A stretch of DNA of 64,000 nucleotides from Ischnura elegans (Eukaryota > Arthropoda > Insecta > Odonata > Coenagrionidae), in contig NC_060251.1 of NCBI RefSeq assembly GCF_921293095.1, forward strand, positions 59,909,585 to 59,973,584, in the 5' to 3' direction. The notes under the pieces are model-generated. The model made no database searches. It was not told where the DNA came from and was given only the letters and a program-made list of their open reading frames with translations. How positions within the stretch are numbered: the stretch's first letter is position 1; each line of letters opens with the position of its first letter. The translations under genes were made by a program, and so were the position numbers. Shown here one piece after another: positions 20,501 to 31,178 of the stretch.

Positions 20501-23500
20501 TTCTTCCCACTTCTTCAGGGTCTCTTTTCTTAGAATTCTTTTTAATTTCTTGACATTTTCCAGTTCATGTCAAAATATCTCCAGTCTTCTCCTGTCAACC
20601 ATTTAATTTGAGCCATTCTCTCTAACAGTATATTTCATAGGTGGGGTATTAGCGATAATTTGCTGGGTATCAGTGGAAACAGTAGAATGGGCGCCGGTGA
20701 TCGAAACGTCCGCTGAGCTTCGTTTTCTGACGATTCTTAAGCGGGTCGCTTTGAATCCCCATACGTCGCATCCATATGTAAGTATGGGTAATGCGACTCT
20801 TTCATATATTTGGTTTAATGATGGAGATCCGAAAATTACGCGGCAGTATTTTCTGCGTGTGCCTGAAAAGTCAATTTATCGTCGATGACGATTCCTAAGT
20901 ATTTAACATGCTTACATCTTGCGAGTTGCTTCCCATGAAGATGCACAGTTGGATTCCTCTTTAATTTCGCACCTAGTACCACGGGTTGACTTTTCTCCGT
21001 TGATAGTTCTAATTTATTTTTAAAGCTCCAATCTTCCAAGATAGTAATGGATAGTAATTTGGCTCCAGTTTCAATTTCAGCTTTTGAATTTGCTGGTACG
21101 GTCAGAGCCAAGTCATCGGCGTATGCAATTAGTTTCCTCGCATTTGGGAGTTATTGTCTTAAGAATTCATTGATAATAAGGTTACAAAGGGTAGGACCGA
21201 GGACTGATCCTTGGGGGCAACCCTTGGTTGCAATTTTGCTTACCTTGGTGTGTTTTGATTCGAAGACAATTTTCCTGTTTTTAAAGTAACTGCGAATTAA
21301 TTCCATGAGTTTATTAGGTGTGTGAATTCATCTGATGCCAGTAGGAATCAAAATTTCTTATGATATTATTGTTGAAAACATACAATTGTTAAACTTCATA
21401 AACTTTTAACCAAGCGCAACGATTGGCCGCGAGTTTTCCCTGTTTCCGGATGCTCTGGGCAACTAATGACGTCGAATGCCTTGGCTGCATTTGCCTTTGC
21501 CTTTTTAAAAGTGTGGTGAATCTTGTGGGACTGGAAATATGTTCAAGCCGGGCCTCGGGTGGACCATCCCTAGTCTGCAGTGACGCTTTTCACTGAGGTA
21601 GAGAGCCCCCTCATAATCGAACATGGAAATCTTCGTATGATACCTTGACTGAATATTTTGCAGGTTGTGAGCGTCGGCTCCGATTATGATCGCCACTGGG
21701 GGAGGAAACTGCCTCCGTGGGAGAGGCTAAACCAGCATCACACAATCAACAGCGCCGCACATGACTATCGACTTAGGGGGAAGAAGCGAACAGGGGACGC
21801 GTTGGACTTCGTGCTCAGCTCCGTCTACGACCACTCCACACAGCTCTTCCCTGAAGACGAGGAGATATACCGCCAGAAGGAAAATGTCGAAGGATCAACG
21901 AGGTAATTGTATTTAATTTCAGTCATCAAAACTATTATAGTAGTGGATTCTCTAGTCGGCGTCCAGATGTGTTGTCACCCGCCGCGCATTAAATGTGTTT
22001 ACAAATGTCTTCACTGATGGGCAGAGCGATCCGATTTACACGGGGAAGAGTATGCTATAAATACTGGGTTATTAAGAAATAATGGTGCGCTTTTGAACAT
22101 GGTTTAAATGAAAAGAGAATAACCAACAGTTTATGATTTTTCTTTTTTGAACTTGAGGTCTCAAATTGTTTTTTATCTAATTAATAAAGTTGAATCTGTT
22201 AGCCCTTAGTCGCTCGACAAATGTCCAAACGATAGGTACTCAATTTGTTTCCAAATATTAGTACATGGGCGTACCCAGCGAGGGGCAGGAGGGGGAAGCT
22301 GCCCCCTCCCCCCTAGAAGCAAAAATCGCAAATGTCTTTAAGGAAAATAATATTTTTTCAAGCAAATAATTTTAAAAACTAATAAAGAGCTGTTACAGTT
22401 TCCTTAAATTGTTGATTTCATTCACCTTTTCCATGCTTAAATCTTACCTACATCTTGAACAACCATGGCTTCCCTCCCCTAGTTTTGATCCTGGGTACTT
22501 TCTATGTTAGGAGAGGAATTCTATGTTAGCGTGTAAAGGAAAGTCTAGCGATGGTAATGTACTTCACGGCGCGGAAATAAGGATATTTAGGAAGGAAAAG
22601 AAGAAAAACTTTAGATACTCGATGAGGGTATGACGGAGAAGAGGAACGAGAAGTAGAAAGAGAGAAAAAGGAAGACGGAAGTTCATGGCATGATGAGCAA
22701 GAAGAGAAATAGGAATTACATTCCTCATTTTCTCTCGCTCCTGTAAAAAATTGACGTCGTGGCATGGTTGTCTTAATTTTTTATCTATCTCAACTCCACC
22801 TGACATTTTTTTGCTACTACACGTATTCTTTCCTGCTGTCCACCGTGCAAGAGCCAATAATGAATGTGGTCGAAAGCTATGTTTCAAAGAGTACAACTTC
22901 AATGCAATAATGTAGCAGCAATCCAAAGTTTGGTATCAAACAGATTACTTCCACTTCTTGGGATTTAAAGATTTAATTCGATTATTAAAAAGATCGAAAT
23001 AAAATCTTAGCCAAATTCTGGTAGTAAGAGGCATGGTACCGTGGCGCAGCAAGGGGACAGGGGTTTGGGGGATAAAACCCCCACCAGAGCTTAGAGAAAT
23101 TTTTAAGTTTAATCCATTTTACTTATTTGGATCAGTATTACTTATAAAATAGTATTAAGTTTATCAAATATCCCTCATAAATCCGTAAAACTCGCCATTT
23201 TGAACCATTAATCTTAAAATTATTCTGGAGGAGGGCCCTCGCAACTCCTGCTTACCTTGATGGGTATGCAATACCCCAAAACCCGTAAGTATTAGTTGCG
23301 CCTAAAACCCCCTTTAGCCTTAATTCCTAGCTGCGCCTCTGGCATGGTAAGCAAGGTGACTGGCTCATGGTACCTATTCTTGTGTTTGGCACAGAAATAA
23401 AAATACCCAAGGGACAGGTACAAAAACCCTTAAAATAATATTCGCAGAAATGAGTTTAGAGCATGCTGATAAAAAATCTCACCCCCTGCCAAGCACACCA

Positions 23501-26500
23501 GAGGAGAATAGATACCATGCAAATTCTGATAAAAAGACATATCCAATAAAGTGAGAAAAACTAAAATCGCACAGTATACAAATTTTTAAAAGTTATTTTT
23601 CAGCATCTTCAAGTTGGTAGCTATGGCGAAAGACGTAGTGAAATCCATTTTCATCCCCTTTTAAAAGAGAAGTTAGCATAAGAATTCAAGGATAATTTTT
23701 TAGGTTCAAGGTTCAATAATTAAGGCTCAAGGATAATTAACTTTGCTGCCTACCAAGGCAGTGCAGATCATTGTAGACAAACGTAAGGGATACCGCGCGG
23801 GTAACATTATGTGAGAGCGCCGACGTGTCGGGTACCGACTCGCTACCCATTATCACGGCTACTCGTCGGCTAAACGTCGCGACGCGTCGGCGCTCTCATA
23901 CAATCTTACCCGCGCGGTATCCCGAGAAGAGTTTTTACATGTTGTTCGCCGGGAAAGTGTGAAATCTTACAAACGTAAGGGTTTTACGGAAAACGATTTT
24001 ATGGACGAGAACCTGGACCATTCCTTCTTTAGAGAAGAGAATCCTAATCTATTTACGTTTTCCGTGGTGAGGATTCTTATAGAACCGAGCACAGGCAATG
24101 GTTGGACATAATGTGTACCTGCTATCGTCAACTGATGATATTACAAAATGTAATGAATCCGGTCGTGTGGATAAGTAATTTTTTATATAAAAATTTGAGG
24201 AGGCATTTCACTGAGCTGATCAGGAAATATTTATGAACACAACGAAGGAATACATTATAAGATTAGAGGACTAATGCGTTACTTATTTAAGGACTAAACC
24301 TCACACAAGAGGGTGGCTGGTAGAGAGGCATAGGTGAGTCAAGGTTACCCAATATCGTCGTTACTGCTCAACTGTATGCGGAATATGTTTTATGAGGACA
24401 TTTTCACACACACTCAGTAATTCAACCTTAAGATTGATTTGAATAGGTGAGGGTAAAGCACACCCAAGACTTAGCCAGAGGCTTTATTTACTACACCGGG
24501 ACTAGCCACGGAGATAACTTTACGTTGCGGAAGTCACCCATCACAATGCACAAATTTTCCAAAAAACCCACGGAGAAAAAAATCATTCGCCTTGACTGGA
24601 ATTAGCCACAGGCGTTTGAATATCACAAATTCAGGGTATGGGGGCAGTAATCTTTCCCTGGGCCATCTCTCACTGAATTAATTCCTTCGCGCTTCTTCCC
24701 TCTAACCCGCTTACTTCATTCTTCCTTCTAACGCGGCTTCAAGCCATACAACCTCCCCTCCATGCTCAGTGCTTGCTCCATACAAACCCTCTGTCTCCTC
24801 TGTATCTTATGTGGAAGTTTCCCCACCTCGCCCAACATGTCTGGCACTCTCTGTTCCCCTTTCTTTCTGTCTACTCCACCTTCTCCATTTTCCTCCGCGC
24901 CCAAATCTCGAACGCTTCTAGTTTTTTCTTTCCTCTTAACTGAAAGTCCCTTTTCCGCTCTGTAAAGCGTTACGCTCCAAAGAAAACTTTCCACTTACCT
25001 CTCTTCAAAGTCTTGAGGCCGTTTTACACGGTACACGGAATTGCGCAGTCTGACGTACGTGTGAAAGCGCAATCAAAATTGCGTCGTGTAAAGCGGTGAA
25101 TTGCTAGAACACATGCGAGAATGAGTGGATGCGAGACGGCAAAATAGCCCCTGTTCTAATTTCGTTCATGCATTCGCGCAATTCCACGCCATTTTAGAAA
25201 TTAATGCAGCTCTAACCTGCGCAATTCCGTGTACCGTGTAAAACGGCCTTTACAAAACGGTACTCTCATTCGCCTGGTAAGCTAACAATTGTCAGTTTAC
25301 GGGACGATGCACTGATGACAATTTTATCATGTTGCTGAAATGACAATAATATTGCTTTGGTATTCATGAACCTGAATTGCCCACTCAATTGTGGTATGGC
25401 CCTGATAATGTGTCTCGATTTCTGGTCCAGGATATTTTCAACGAAATCGAAATGCATATCTTCGATCGAAAATATTGTAGCAGTATCGAAGGTAACCCTG
25501 GGGTGTTGTATTGTAGATGGATCAAGAGCCATAAAAATAACTGGGTTATCTGCAATTAAGTTTAACAATTTGTAAGCGGTTACTAACACGTACATAACGA
25601 CCGATTACATCTGAAAAAGGGAATATTTACTGATTCAAGTGCAGTGAATATTTTCATGAGGTCATCGACTTAGTTCTATAATTCTGCAGTGAAAATATTT
25701 CACGATACATGAAAATGCTTAAAAAAGTACTTCAATTATTTTTCGGTAATTTTGGACAAGTCACCAAATGTTTTTTAGATTTTTTATAAAATATAAAAAT
25801 TGGCCACAATTTTATAATAAAAAATCCACGCTGTGTATGAGAAAAAAATGACGATCTATTATAGTCTCCAGCAGGCACGCAAAATATCTTTCCATCATCA
25901 AGGCAACGTCAAATCCGGAATTGAATGTCTGCGGGGAGCAAAGGGAATGCTTGTATCTTTGATATGAGCTGTCTTTGACAACCGCAATTTGTTTAATGTG
26001 TTAGCGGCAGTATCGGGGGTTTCGGATCTCCCATTCACGTAGTTTTAAAATATATTCACACAAAACCTTGCGCTAGTTTAATTTTATTGGTATTTACATT
26101 CATTATTTGCATTAAAAATTAGATAATTTTCTAATACAACCAACAAAAAAGTATTTCATGGAGGAATGACTAGGACATTTTATGGCACCGACTGCACCGA
26201 AGAATGAAAATCCGATTCACAGTAAGTTGGTTAATGAAAGAGGGAAAATACAATCGACGGTCATGGCTTATTTTCTGCTTGTGACATCAGCCGAAAAGAA
26301 ACGACTACAACACGAGATTTGCAATAAGGCACCAAATGATGGAGGCTGATTTGACCCTACTTAAATTAGGTCAAGATAGTATTTTAAAGCAGTGGATACA
26401 ATTATAACTAAATCAATTTACTCTAGCCTTAATGGGTTAAACTTATGATTAAAAACTTTTGGGCTATGTCGCCGCGTCAATGCTTTGGGTGGCCCCAACG

Positions 26501-27284
26501 TTTCCCGACCGATGCTGGTCGCTTTTTCAAGGGATTATGGAGAAAAAGCGACCAGCATCGGTCGGGAAACGTTGGGGCCACCCAAAGCATTGACGCGGCG
26601 ACATAGCCCAAAAGTTTTTAATCATAATGACGAGCACCCGCGAAAGTTTTAACGAACGGTTAAACTTAGTTTAAAAATTTTACATGCTTAATATAACACA
26701 CTATCCGATGTCCTAAAGGTGGATAATGTGCACATAGCGGTTCTTAGGAAAAATTGATCAATTCTCGTCTCGCAAATTTCGTAGTCTTGTTAGCATCTTA
26801 ACAGCTCCCCAGAAGATCTGGGTAAATTAATTTTAGCTGCCTTTTCATGAATGAAATAATCTAAAAGCACTTTTTAAATATCATCCTCATATTTTTTTAA
26901 ACGTGGATTTTTCAAACCAAGCTGTGAGGTTGATGCTTCATCAAATACTTGACAAGAAAATTAAAAAAGTTTGTTTTAATAATAATTTTTCATATCTTGA
27001 TGTCTTTTTCCAGGGATGCAATTTTTTTCAGCGGCGCAGATAATCTCAGGGTTGCAAAATATTCCAAGGAGACGAAGTATTCCAGGGAAGAAAAAGACTG
27101 CCGGAAACAAAAGAAGGTGGAAGAGAAGGTTATCTGCGTCAATCCCAGCTACGAGGTTGTTATCGGGGGCATAAAAGAAAGGAGAAGCCCTCACTCAGTT
27201 CGTTTGAACTTGAGTTCTCATCACATGTCCCGAACAGCTGGCGGATATGGACGGAAAGTCGATGGGAGTTTCTACGCGCCGTGA
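17437..27284 (+). CDS. CFAP276: CFAP276 (C1orf194) homologue, three-exon gene
   Basis: The exons join as 17437-17511, 21664-21902 and 27014-27284, 585 bases, giving a 194-residue protein. All splice sites are GT-AG and phases agree (0, then 2). The family is small ciliary proteins; in vertebrates CFAP276 is a microtubule inner protein of axonemal doublets and is about 170 residues. Matching features are PWERLNQHHT near residue 44 (family PW-x-RLN-T), DALDFVLSSVYDH near residue 72 (family DLDF-L-LYNH) and the C-terminus GGYGRKVDGSF (family GGY-RK-DG-F). There is no signal peptide or membrane segment. Start: the ATG at 17437 is in frame; an upstream ATG at 17417 closes after four codons. An X-box lies 118 bases before it. 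Codons in exons 2 and 3 are more GC-rich than the flanks. Introns are full of transposons but the frame is intact. Confidence 0.85.
17815..17895 (-). mobile_element. Partial hAT MITE (family B)
   Basis: AACTTGTC-like sequence, TTTTAAGCGT, GGGGGG and an end CCCCCTAAATCCGCCA match the right part of the full copy at 60071-60347. The other end is missing. Confidence 0.6.
18285..18475. mobile_element. Degraded hAT MITE (family A)
   Basis: It shares the interior of the copy at 13272-13527 (TTTCATAAGAT, TTACGATAAAAGTAAA, CTCAAGATAT) and the right end TTTTTCTGTATCCGC. The left terminal repeat is lost and no target duplication remains. Confidence 0.8.
18476..19919. other. Intron 1 sequence of CFAP276, unassigned
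   Basis: Contains several GC-richer pieces (for example 19270-19520 with GGGTTAAGGAGAGACGGGCA) that look like old repeats, but I cannot place them in a family. No coding exon seen. Confidence 0.35.
19940..20065. repeat. Partial tandem duplication, period about 95 bp
   Basis: GCGGCCTGCGGACTCTTC near 19948 recurs as GCGGCCTGGAGACTCTTC near 20043, each followed by a T/C-rich run. It lies in the 3' flank of the LINE fragment and may be its 3' untranslated end. Confidence 0.65.
20160..21330 (-). mobile_element. 5'-truncated R1-clade LINE, reverse transcriptase end
   Basis: Reading the minus strand from about 21325: SYFKNRKIVFE; KGCPQGSVLGPTLCNLI (RT motif with GCPQGS); an in-frame stop near 21150; YADDLALTV (catalytic YADD near 21111-21125); then LGAKLKRNPT and KYLGIVIDDKL. 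Further on come SSADVSITGAHSTVSTDT, typical of R1-like proteins after the RT, and a cysteine knuckle (CPKCGEEDSVVHRIEKC) near 20330-20280 before a stop near 20190. The order RT, thumb, C-terminal zinc knuckle fits R1 and relatives. The 5' endonuclease part is missing, as usual for truncated LINE insertions, and stops and frameshifts make it dead. It lies in intron 1 of the CFAP276 gene, opposite strand. Confidence 0.85.
21664..21902 (+). CDS. CFAP276: CFAP276 exon 2
   Basis: The acceptor AATATTTTGCAG with a branch-like CTTGACT precedes it; the donor AACGAG/GTAATT follows. It is 239 bases, in phase 0 and out phase 2. It carries the PW-ERLN core and the DALDF-YDH segment, the best conserved part of the protein. 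Confidence 0.85.
22262..22496. mobile_element. hAT-like MITE, ~235 bp
   Basis: The left end GGCGTACCCAGCGAGGGG and the complement of the right end CCCCTAGTTTTGATCCTGGGTAC pair as GTACCCAG with G-rich inner runs. The interior is A/T-rich with no ORF. The target duplication was not resolved. Confidence 0.65.
23039..23341. mobile_element. hAT MITE, 303 bp, with 8 bp target duplication
   Basis: Terminal repeats share GGCGCAGC near each end (23042 and the complement near 23336). The 8 bp GCATGGTA is present at both 23031-23038 and 23342-23349. It is noncoding and lies in intron 2 of the CFAP276 gene. Confidence 0.9.
23787..23923. mobile_element. GC-rich inverted-repeat element, ~40 bp arms
   Basis: Both ends read inward GGGATACCGCGCGGGTAA, then ATT, then GAGAGCGCCGACG, about 40 bases with a few differences. 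The CpG-rich arms stand out from the AT-rich intron. No target duplication was found at the arm ends; ACAAACGTAAGGG recurs at 23778 and about 23969. Confidence 0.8.
24618..24672 (-). mobile_element. SINE family S1 tail fragment
   Basis: ATTCAGGGTATGGGGGCAGT then CTTTCCCTGGGCCA matches the tail of the S1 copies at 16275 and 52050. Confidence 0.6.
25016..25249. mobile_element. MITE with perfect 33 bp terminal inverted repeats
   Basis: The arms 25016-25048 and 25217-25249 are exact complements (AGGCCGTTTTACACGGTACA and on). The interior is 168 bases, with further CGTACGT and GCGCAAT palindromic pieces. No ORF. A fragment of the same family occurs at about 32345-32426. Superfamily not assigned. 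Confidence 0.9.
26443..26627. mobile_element. Foldback element with 86 bp perfect arms (family F)
   Basis: The arms 26443-26528 and 26542-26627 are exact complements by eye, with a 13-base centre AAGGGATTATGGA. The core (GTTTCCCGACCGATGCTGGT, CTTTTTCAAG) follows the same plan as the foldback at 8335. Perfect arms suggest recent formation or conversion. Lies in intron 2 of the CFAP276 gene. Confidence 0.95.
27014..27284 (+). CDS. CFAP276: CFAP276 exon 3 (terminal)
   Basis: The acceptor GTCTTTTTCCAG precedes it. The split AGG codon is completed by its first base. It ends FYAP and a TGA at 27282-27284 after the conserved GGYGRK-DG segment. A lysine/glutamate-rich middle (KETKYSREEKDCRKQKK) looks like an insertion relative to the shorter vertebrate protein. 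Confidence 0.85.
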
Positions 27285-27591
27285 GGACCTTTGATCCGTA
27301 CCACCAGATTTGGAGCTGTCACTCGATGCAGGGATTTACTTTCGCCTTCTGAGGGTTGGAATCCATTTTAGGCATTTTTCATGGTAGAGTTGGTTTTAAT
27401 CGATCACGTAATACATGTCTGATGCTATTAACCAAGTGACTTAAAGTTCGATGGACAAAAAGTTAATCAACACTTGTCACTGAATCATGTATTTAGCATT
27501 GTGAGTGTCTTTGTTGACATATTAAATATTTATAGGTGTTAAGTTTTGCCATCCAAGCTTCTAGTGACCAAATAATGTTTAGGAAATGTTT

Positions 27592-27597
27592 AATAAA
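27592..27597 (+). promoter_or_regulatory. Poly(A) signal AATAAA, CFAP276 gene
   Basis: First AATAAA after the stop, about 308 bases downstream. A second AATAAA lies at 27770. Confidence 0.5.
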
Positions 27598-27599
27598 TG

Positions 27600-28930
27600 G
27601 ATTTCTTCACATTTCCTTTCCGAAAGTTGGTTTGAATTCGGTGTTTATAACTCAGTTGTTGAATTTATAGATTGGGGAAAAACAATTCTTACACATATTT
27701 TCATAATGAATTTTATGCTTTTTTAAATATTTAAACCCTGATTCACCACCATTGTCGCTAAAAACGAACAATAAAGAACATATTTAATGTTTTCTGGCAT
27801 GCGTCATTTTCAAAACGAAGCGTAAGATATTTGATAACTCATGCTCCATTTGCTTTCAGTGTCAGCTTAATCACCTAAGACTACCAATTTTCCGGATATT
27901 AACTATTCTTTAAAATTTCATATTTTAGGAGTCAAGTATGTTTGCGGCCCATAAATTTATATTTGATACTGACTGTAAAAATTCTTACGGCATTTTTAGA
28001 ACTTTTTTTAGACTCTTTCGTTAATATTTAATTCCGAAAGTAGTTTGAAATCACCGGGGATATTATTGCAAGATAGTATAAGCTGCTAATGTCACACAAT
28101 TACTCAGAAATTAAGTAAAATTAAATACACAGAAATTTACTACAATGCGAAAATTGCTGGAAGAGACTATTTCGTTGTCGAAGCTTGAGGACAAGAGAGC
28201 CTTAAGAATGAGAAAGTTTTCTCACTCCAATGAACTTTATTTTATTGAGGGTTAATGATGTAGTATGGAGGAAATTTCTTTTTTTATGATTCATTAAATG
28301 CAACATAAAGTACAATTGACTTTATTTTTGGGCTATGTTTTTGGAATATATTGGAGCTGCGTTCTTCTCAATGATAAAAAATAATCCCAATAATTTATTT
28401 GTGGGTTATATTTATTACTATTGAAGCTGTTCTACCGGTTAAGGTAGGTTTACATGGTGCATATTTCGAAGCATCTCGCCTGTCCCCTTCCGCTTAATCG
28501 GACTTCCCTCTTCGATTCCCGTTGAGACGAGTTCCCTTTCATTAGATGAGTTACATTTATAATTACGTAAAAATGTATCCATATTAATAAATAATTCCCG
28601 GATATAAGAAAATTTTTGGCTGACGTTTCGACGGAACACTATTCCATCGTCCTAAGGGCAGAAATTCTTTAGTAAAAAAAAATCCTCGATCCTCAGGTAA
28701 GTCCTCGGAGCTTTTCTTACTCAGCTAGAATACCGAGAATTATTTATCTACATCATTCGTCGATTAAACACGAAATTTTATCTTTATTACTCTTTGTCTT
28801 CATAGAATTCCTAAATTTTCATCAACATTTATGGTACTTAACAATAAGATAATTTCAATCACTTTCTTTACATACCCTCAATATCAATATCATAATAATA
28901 ATGCATTTGACGAGGCGTAAGTGTTTTTTT
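27600..28930. other. AT-rich intergenic stretch
   Basis: No coding exon seen. 28612-28668 (GACGTTTCGACGGAACACTA, then ATCGTCCTAAGGGCAG) resembles one arm of the family F foldbacks. Confidence 0.4.
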
Positions 28931-28939
28931 ACTCGCCGC

Positions 28940-29195
28940 GCGGGGATTTGCTGCACTGGAAATTGTGCACGACTCAACGGACCGGAACAAACGAGTCAAG
29001 GGGCGCAACATTGACTGCGCACATCTCAAAGGAACAAAACGCCCGAACCGGACGTTCGTTGGATCTCGTTACAGAATAATTCGTTTTTTTATTTATTTAA
29101 ATAAACATTTCCAGTGGAACTAACCGTGTTCAATCGATCGTGAAAAACGTGCCCCGGCGTATATTCGTGTGAAGCGCGCACAAAAAAGCCAAATG
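28940..29195 (+). CDS. Possible first exon: 5' UTR ending in a lone start codon
   Basis: A CpG-richer stretch (CGCCGCGCGGGG near 28935, CGCGCAC near 29175) ends AAGCCAAATG followed by GTGAGT, a consensus donor. If translation starts there, the exon codes only the initiator Met (29193-29195) in phase 0, compatible with the phase of the exon at 31179-31370. It could equally be a wholly untranslated exon. No downstream partner exon is in view. Confidence 0.4.
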
Positions 29196-29221
29196 GTGAG
29201 TATATACTTTTCCAGCTATCT

Positions 29222-29500
29222 TGTTTCACATTGGTCCGAGGAGGGGGAATCGGGTTGTTGGCTTCCTACCACGTGGGTTCGGGTTCAAGATCCGGCGGTA
29301 GTGGAGGCTTCTCATAGGATGGCTGACCCCTTGAGTGCTGAGTAAAAGCGAGGAAAGTAAGTTCTCCTCTCTGGCAAAAGGCATTTCAACTTTCAAGTAC
29401 AGCCCTCCATCCGTCGGATTTCACGTTTAACTCAACCGTGGTCCCCTTGGCGCCTTTCGTTTGGCATAGGCTTATACCGACGGCAAGTTTCTGATATGCG
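29222..29500 (+). mobile_element. tRNA-derived SINE copy (tail related to S2)
   Basis: GGGTTCAAGATCC at about 29282 is a good box B. The 3' part has CATCCGTCGGATTTCACG and CCGTGGTCCCCTTGGCGCCT then TTCGTT, a tail type shared by several arthropod SINEs. Box A is degraded. Confidence 0.65.
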
Positions 29501-30094
29501 TTGACAAGAGGCTTAAAGTCATTTATCATTTATTTCGTAACATTATTTGTTAAGCCGATGAAATAAAAACTGTCATCGGAATGCCACATGAAAGATTACC
29601 TTTTATATCTTTTACATTTTTTCAGAAATTACCGGTGAATATTATCCCCCCACACCACTCTTAATCCGCCGCTGATATCGCTTGAGTTAATTGTATCTCC
29701 GAGTTCTTATATACAAGCGTTCACACCACACCATTTTACACGTTATACTTAGCCCCCTATTCAATAGATAATGCCCGAATACAGGAAAACCCGAATGCCA
29801 AAAACAGTTTGATAAAATGAATGCATCAGGAACAGGTTATTCCATTATCTTGGCAATCGTGTATGGGGAGGAGAATACATTTTAACCCCTCCAGTGTTCA
29901 CGAGTCACTTAGCCAAGTCAATCGAAAAATCGGTTTCCGAATGGGACTTCTATTAACCTGTACTAAGAAATTTTCACTTGGAAAAATTCAAAGATTAACT
30001 TAATTACCCTAGCGATTAATTTTGGCGGCTTAACTTTGAGGAACCACAATATAGGAAACGAAAATTCACTAACAAGTAAATACGTTCCACACCT

Positions 30095-30168
30095 ACACTC
30101 TCTTCCCGGTCATGGTTGCGAAAGCACCATGTCATAATCAAAGCGTAGGAATGTGAAAACTATAAATA
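30095..30168. mobile_element. Half-copy of a family F foldback arm
   Basis: CCGGTCATGGTTGCGAAAGC then ACCATGTCATAATCAA follows the arm at 8375-8411 with substitutions. The opposite arm is absent. Confidence 0.5.
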
Positions 30169-30339
30169 AAGTATCAGGGAGGAATGCAAAAACTGAATTT
30201 TCGTTTCCTATATTGCTTATATTTCACCTCATTCAAAAGGCAATGAGTACCAAAATGTCTTGAAAAGTGGACAAAAGGTGAGCACCATCGAACCTAGACC
30301 ACCTCCCACTTTCGGCTTCCTCCGCTGAATACTCCACCC

Positions 30340-31178
30340 AGCTAGGTGTGTTACTTGAAGGCACAGTCGTGTGTACATACACGGCCGCGCTTGAAGCGGT
30401 TAGTGCGATGGCACTCGGCGGCATAGGGGCAGCTGCCCTGCTGCGTGAATGTGGTGCCGGTAGGGGAAGTCAAAAGAGAGAGGAGTGTGAGGGCGAGAGG
30501 GGAGGGTGGGCCTCGACGGGATGGGCCGGTAGGGTGTGGGGCGGAGGGGAAGTCTGCCGGCTGGAGGGAACAGTGGAAGAGACGGGAGAGAAAAGAGAGG
30601 GGAGAGCCAGTGAGTAACGGAGGAGAGAGGAGAAGGAGAGAGAAAGAACCTCACAAACCAGAGCCACCTCCCGCCACAGTGAGTTCTGCCCGTGGAGTCA
30701 GCGTGGAAGTGAATCGGCGACGCGTGGATTTCGTTTGTTTCGTGAGTGCTGCGAAGTTTTTTTCAACGATCAAGCAGGGCAGGTGTTGAGATCTCGCGTG
30801 TCCCTACCCAAGTGTTTTGTTCTGTTTGACCCATTGATAGCCGTGAAGGAGGGACCGAGTGTGGCTTACGTATGCTCCCCTGAAATCAGTGCTGTACGTT
30901 CCATGTGGTCCCGTACTCCATTGGTCAGCCGAGTGTGTTGAATTACATCCCATCCCCGTGGCCGGAAGGAGGTGGGAGGAGGTGCTTGTTTACTGATCTC
31001 CATAGTAACAGCGGCGGCGGCCATATTTAATCCTGCATCATTGCTTTAGAATTAGTTTTTGAACGATCCACCGGGTTGATGTGGTGGTGATATTTGAAAT
31101 TTTATTTCACGGTGCTAGTTTCGGCGGTGATTTCATTTGATTTGTGAGTGTGTGGTTTTAATCAACGTGTGAGGAGAC
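30340..31178 (+). promoter_or_regulatory. GC-rich promoter and 5' UTR region of the gene starting at 31179
   Basis: The region changes abruptly to GC-rich sequence with purine-rich runs (GGAGAGAG) and many CpG. It contains overlapping ORFs on both strands that reflect composition rather than coding. The last ~130 bases before the ATG are T/G-rich 5' UTR-like sequence. No TATA box is evident. Confidence 0.5.

Noticed and set aside
25266-25595. 109-codon minus-strand ORF in intron 2 of the CFAP276 gene
   Set aside because: Fairly protein-like, but I recognise no motif, and no promoter, splice site or poly(A) signal supports it; could be an old repeat.
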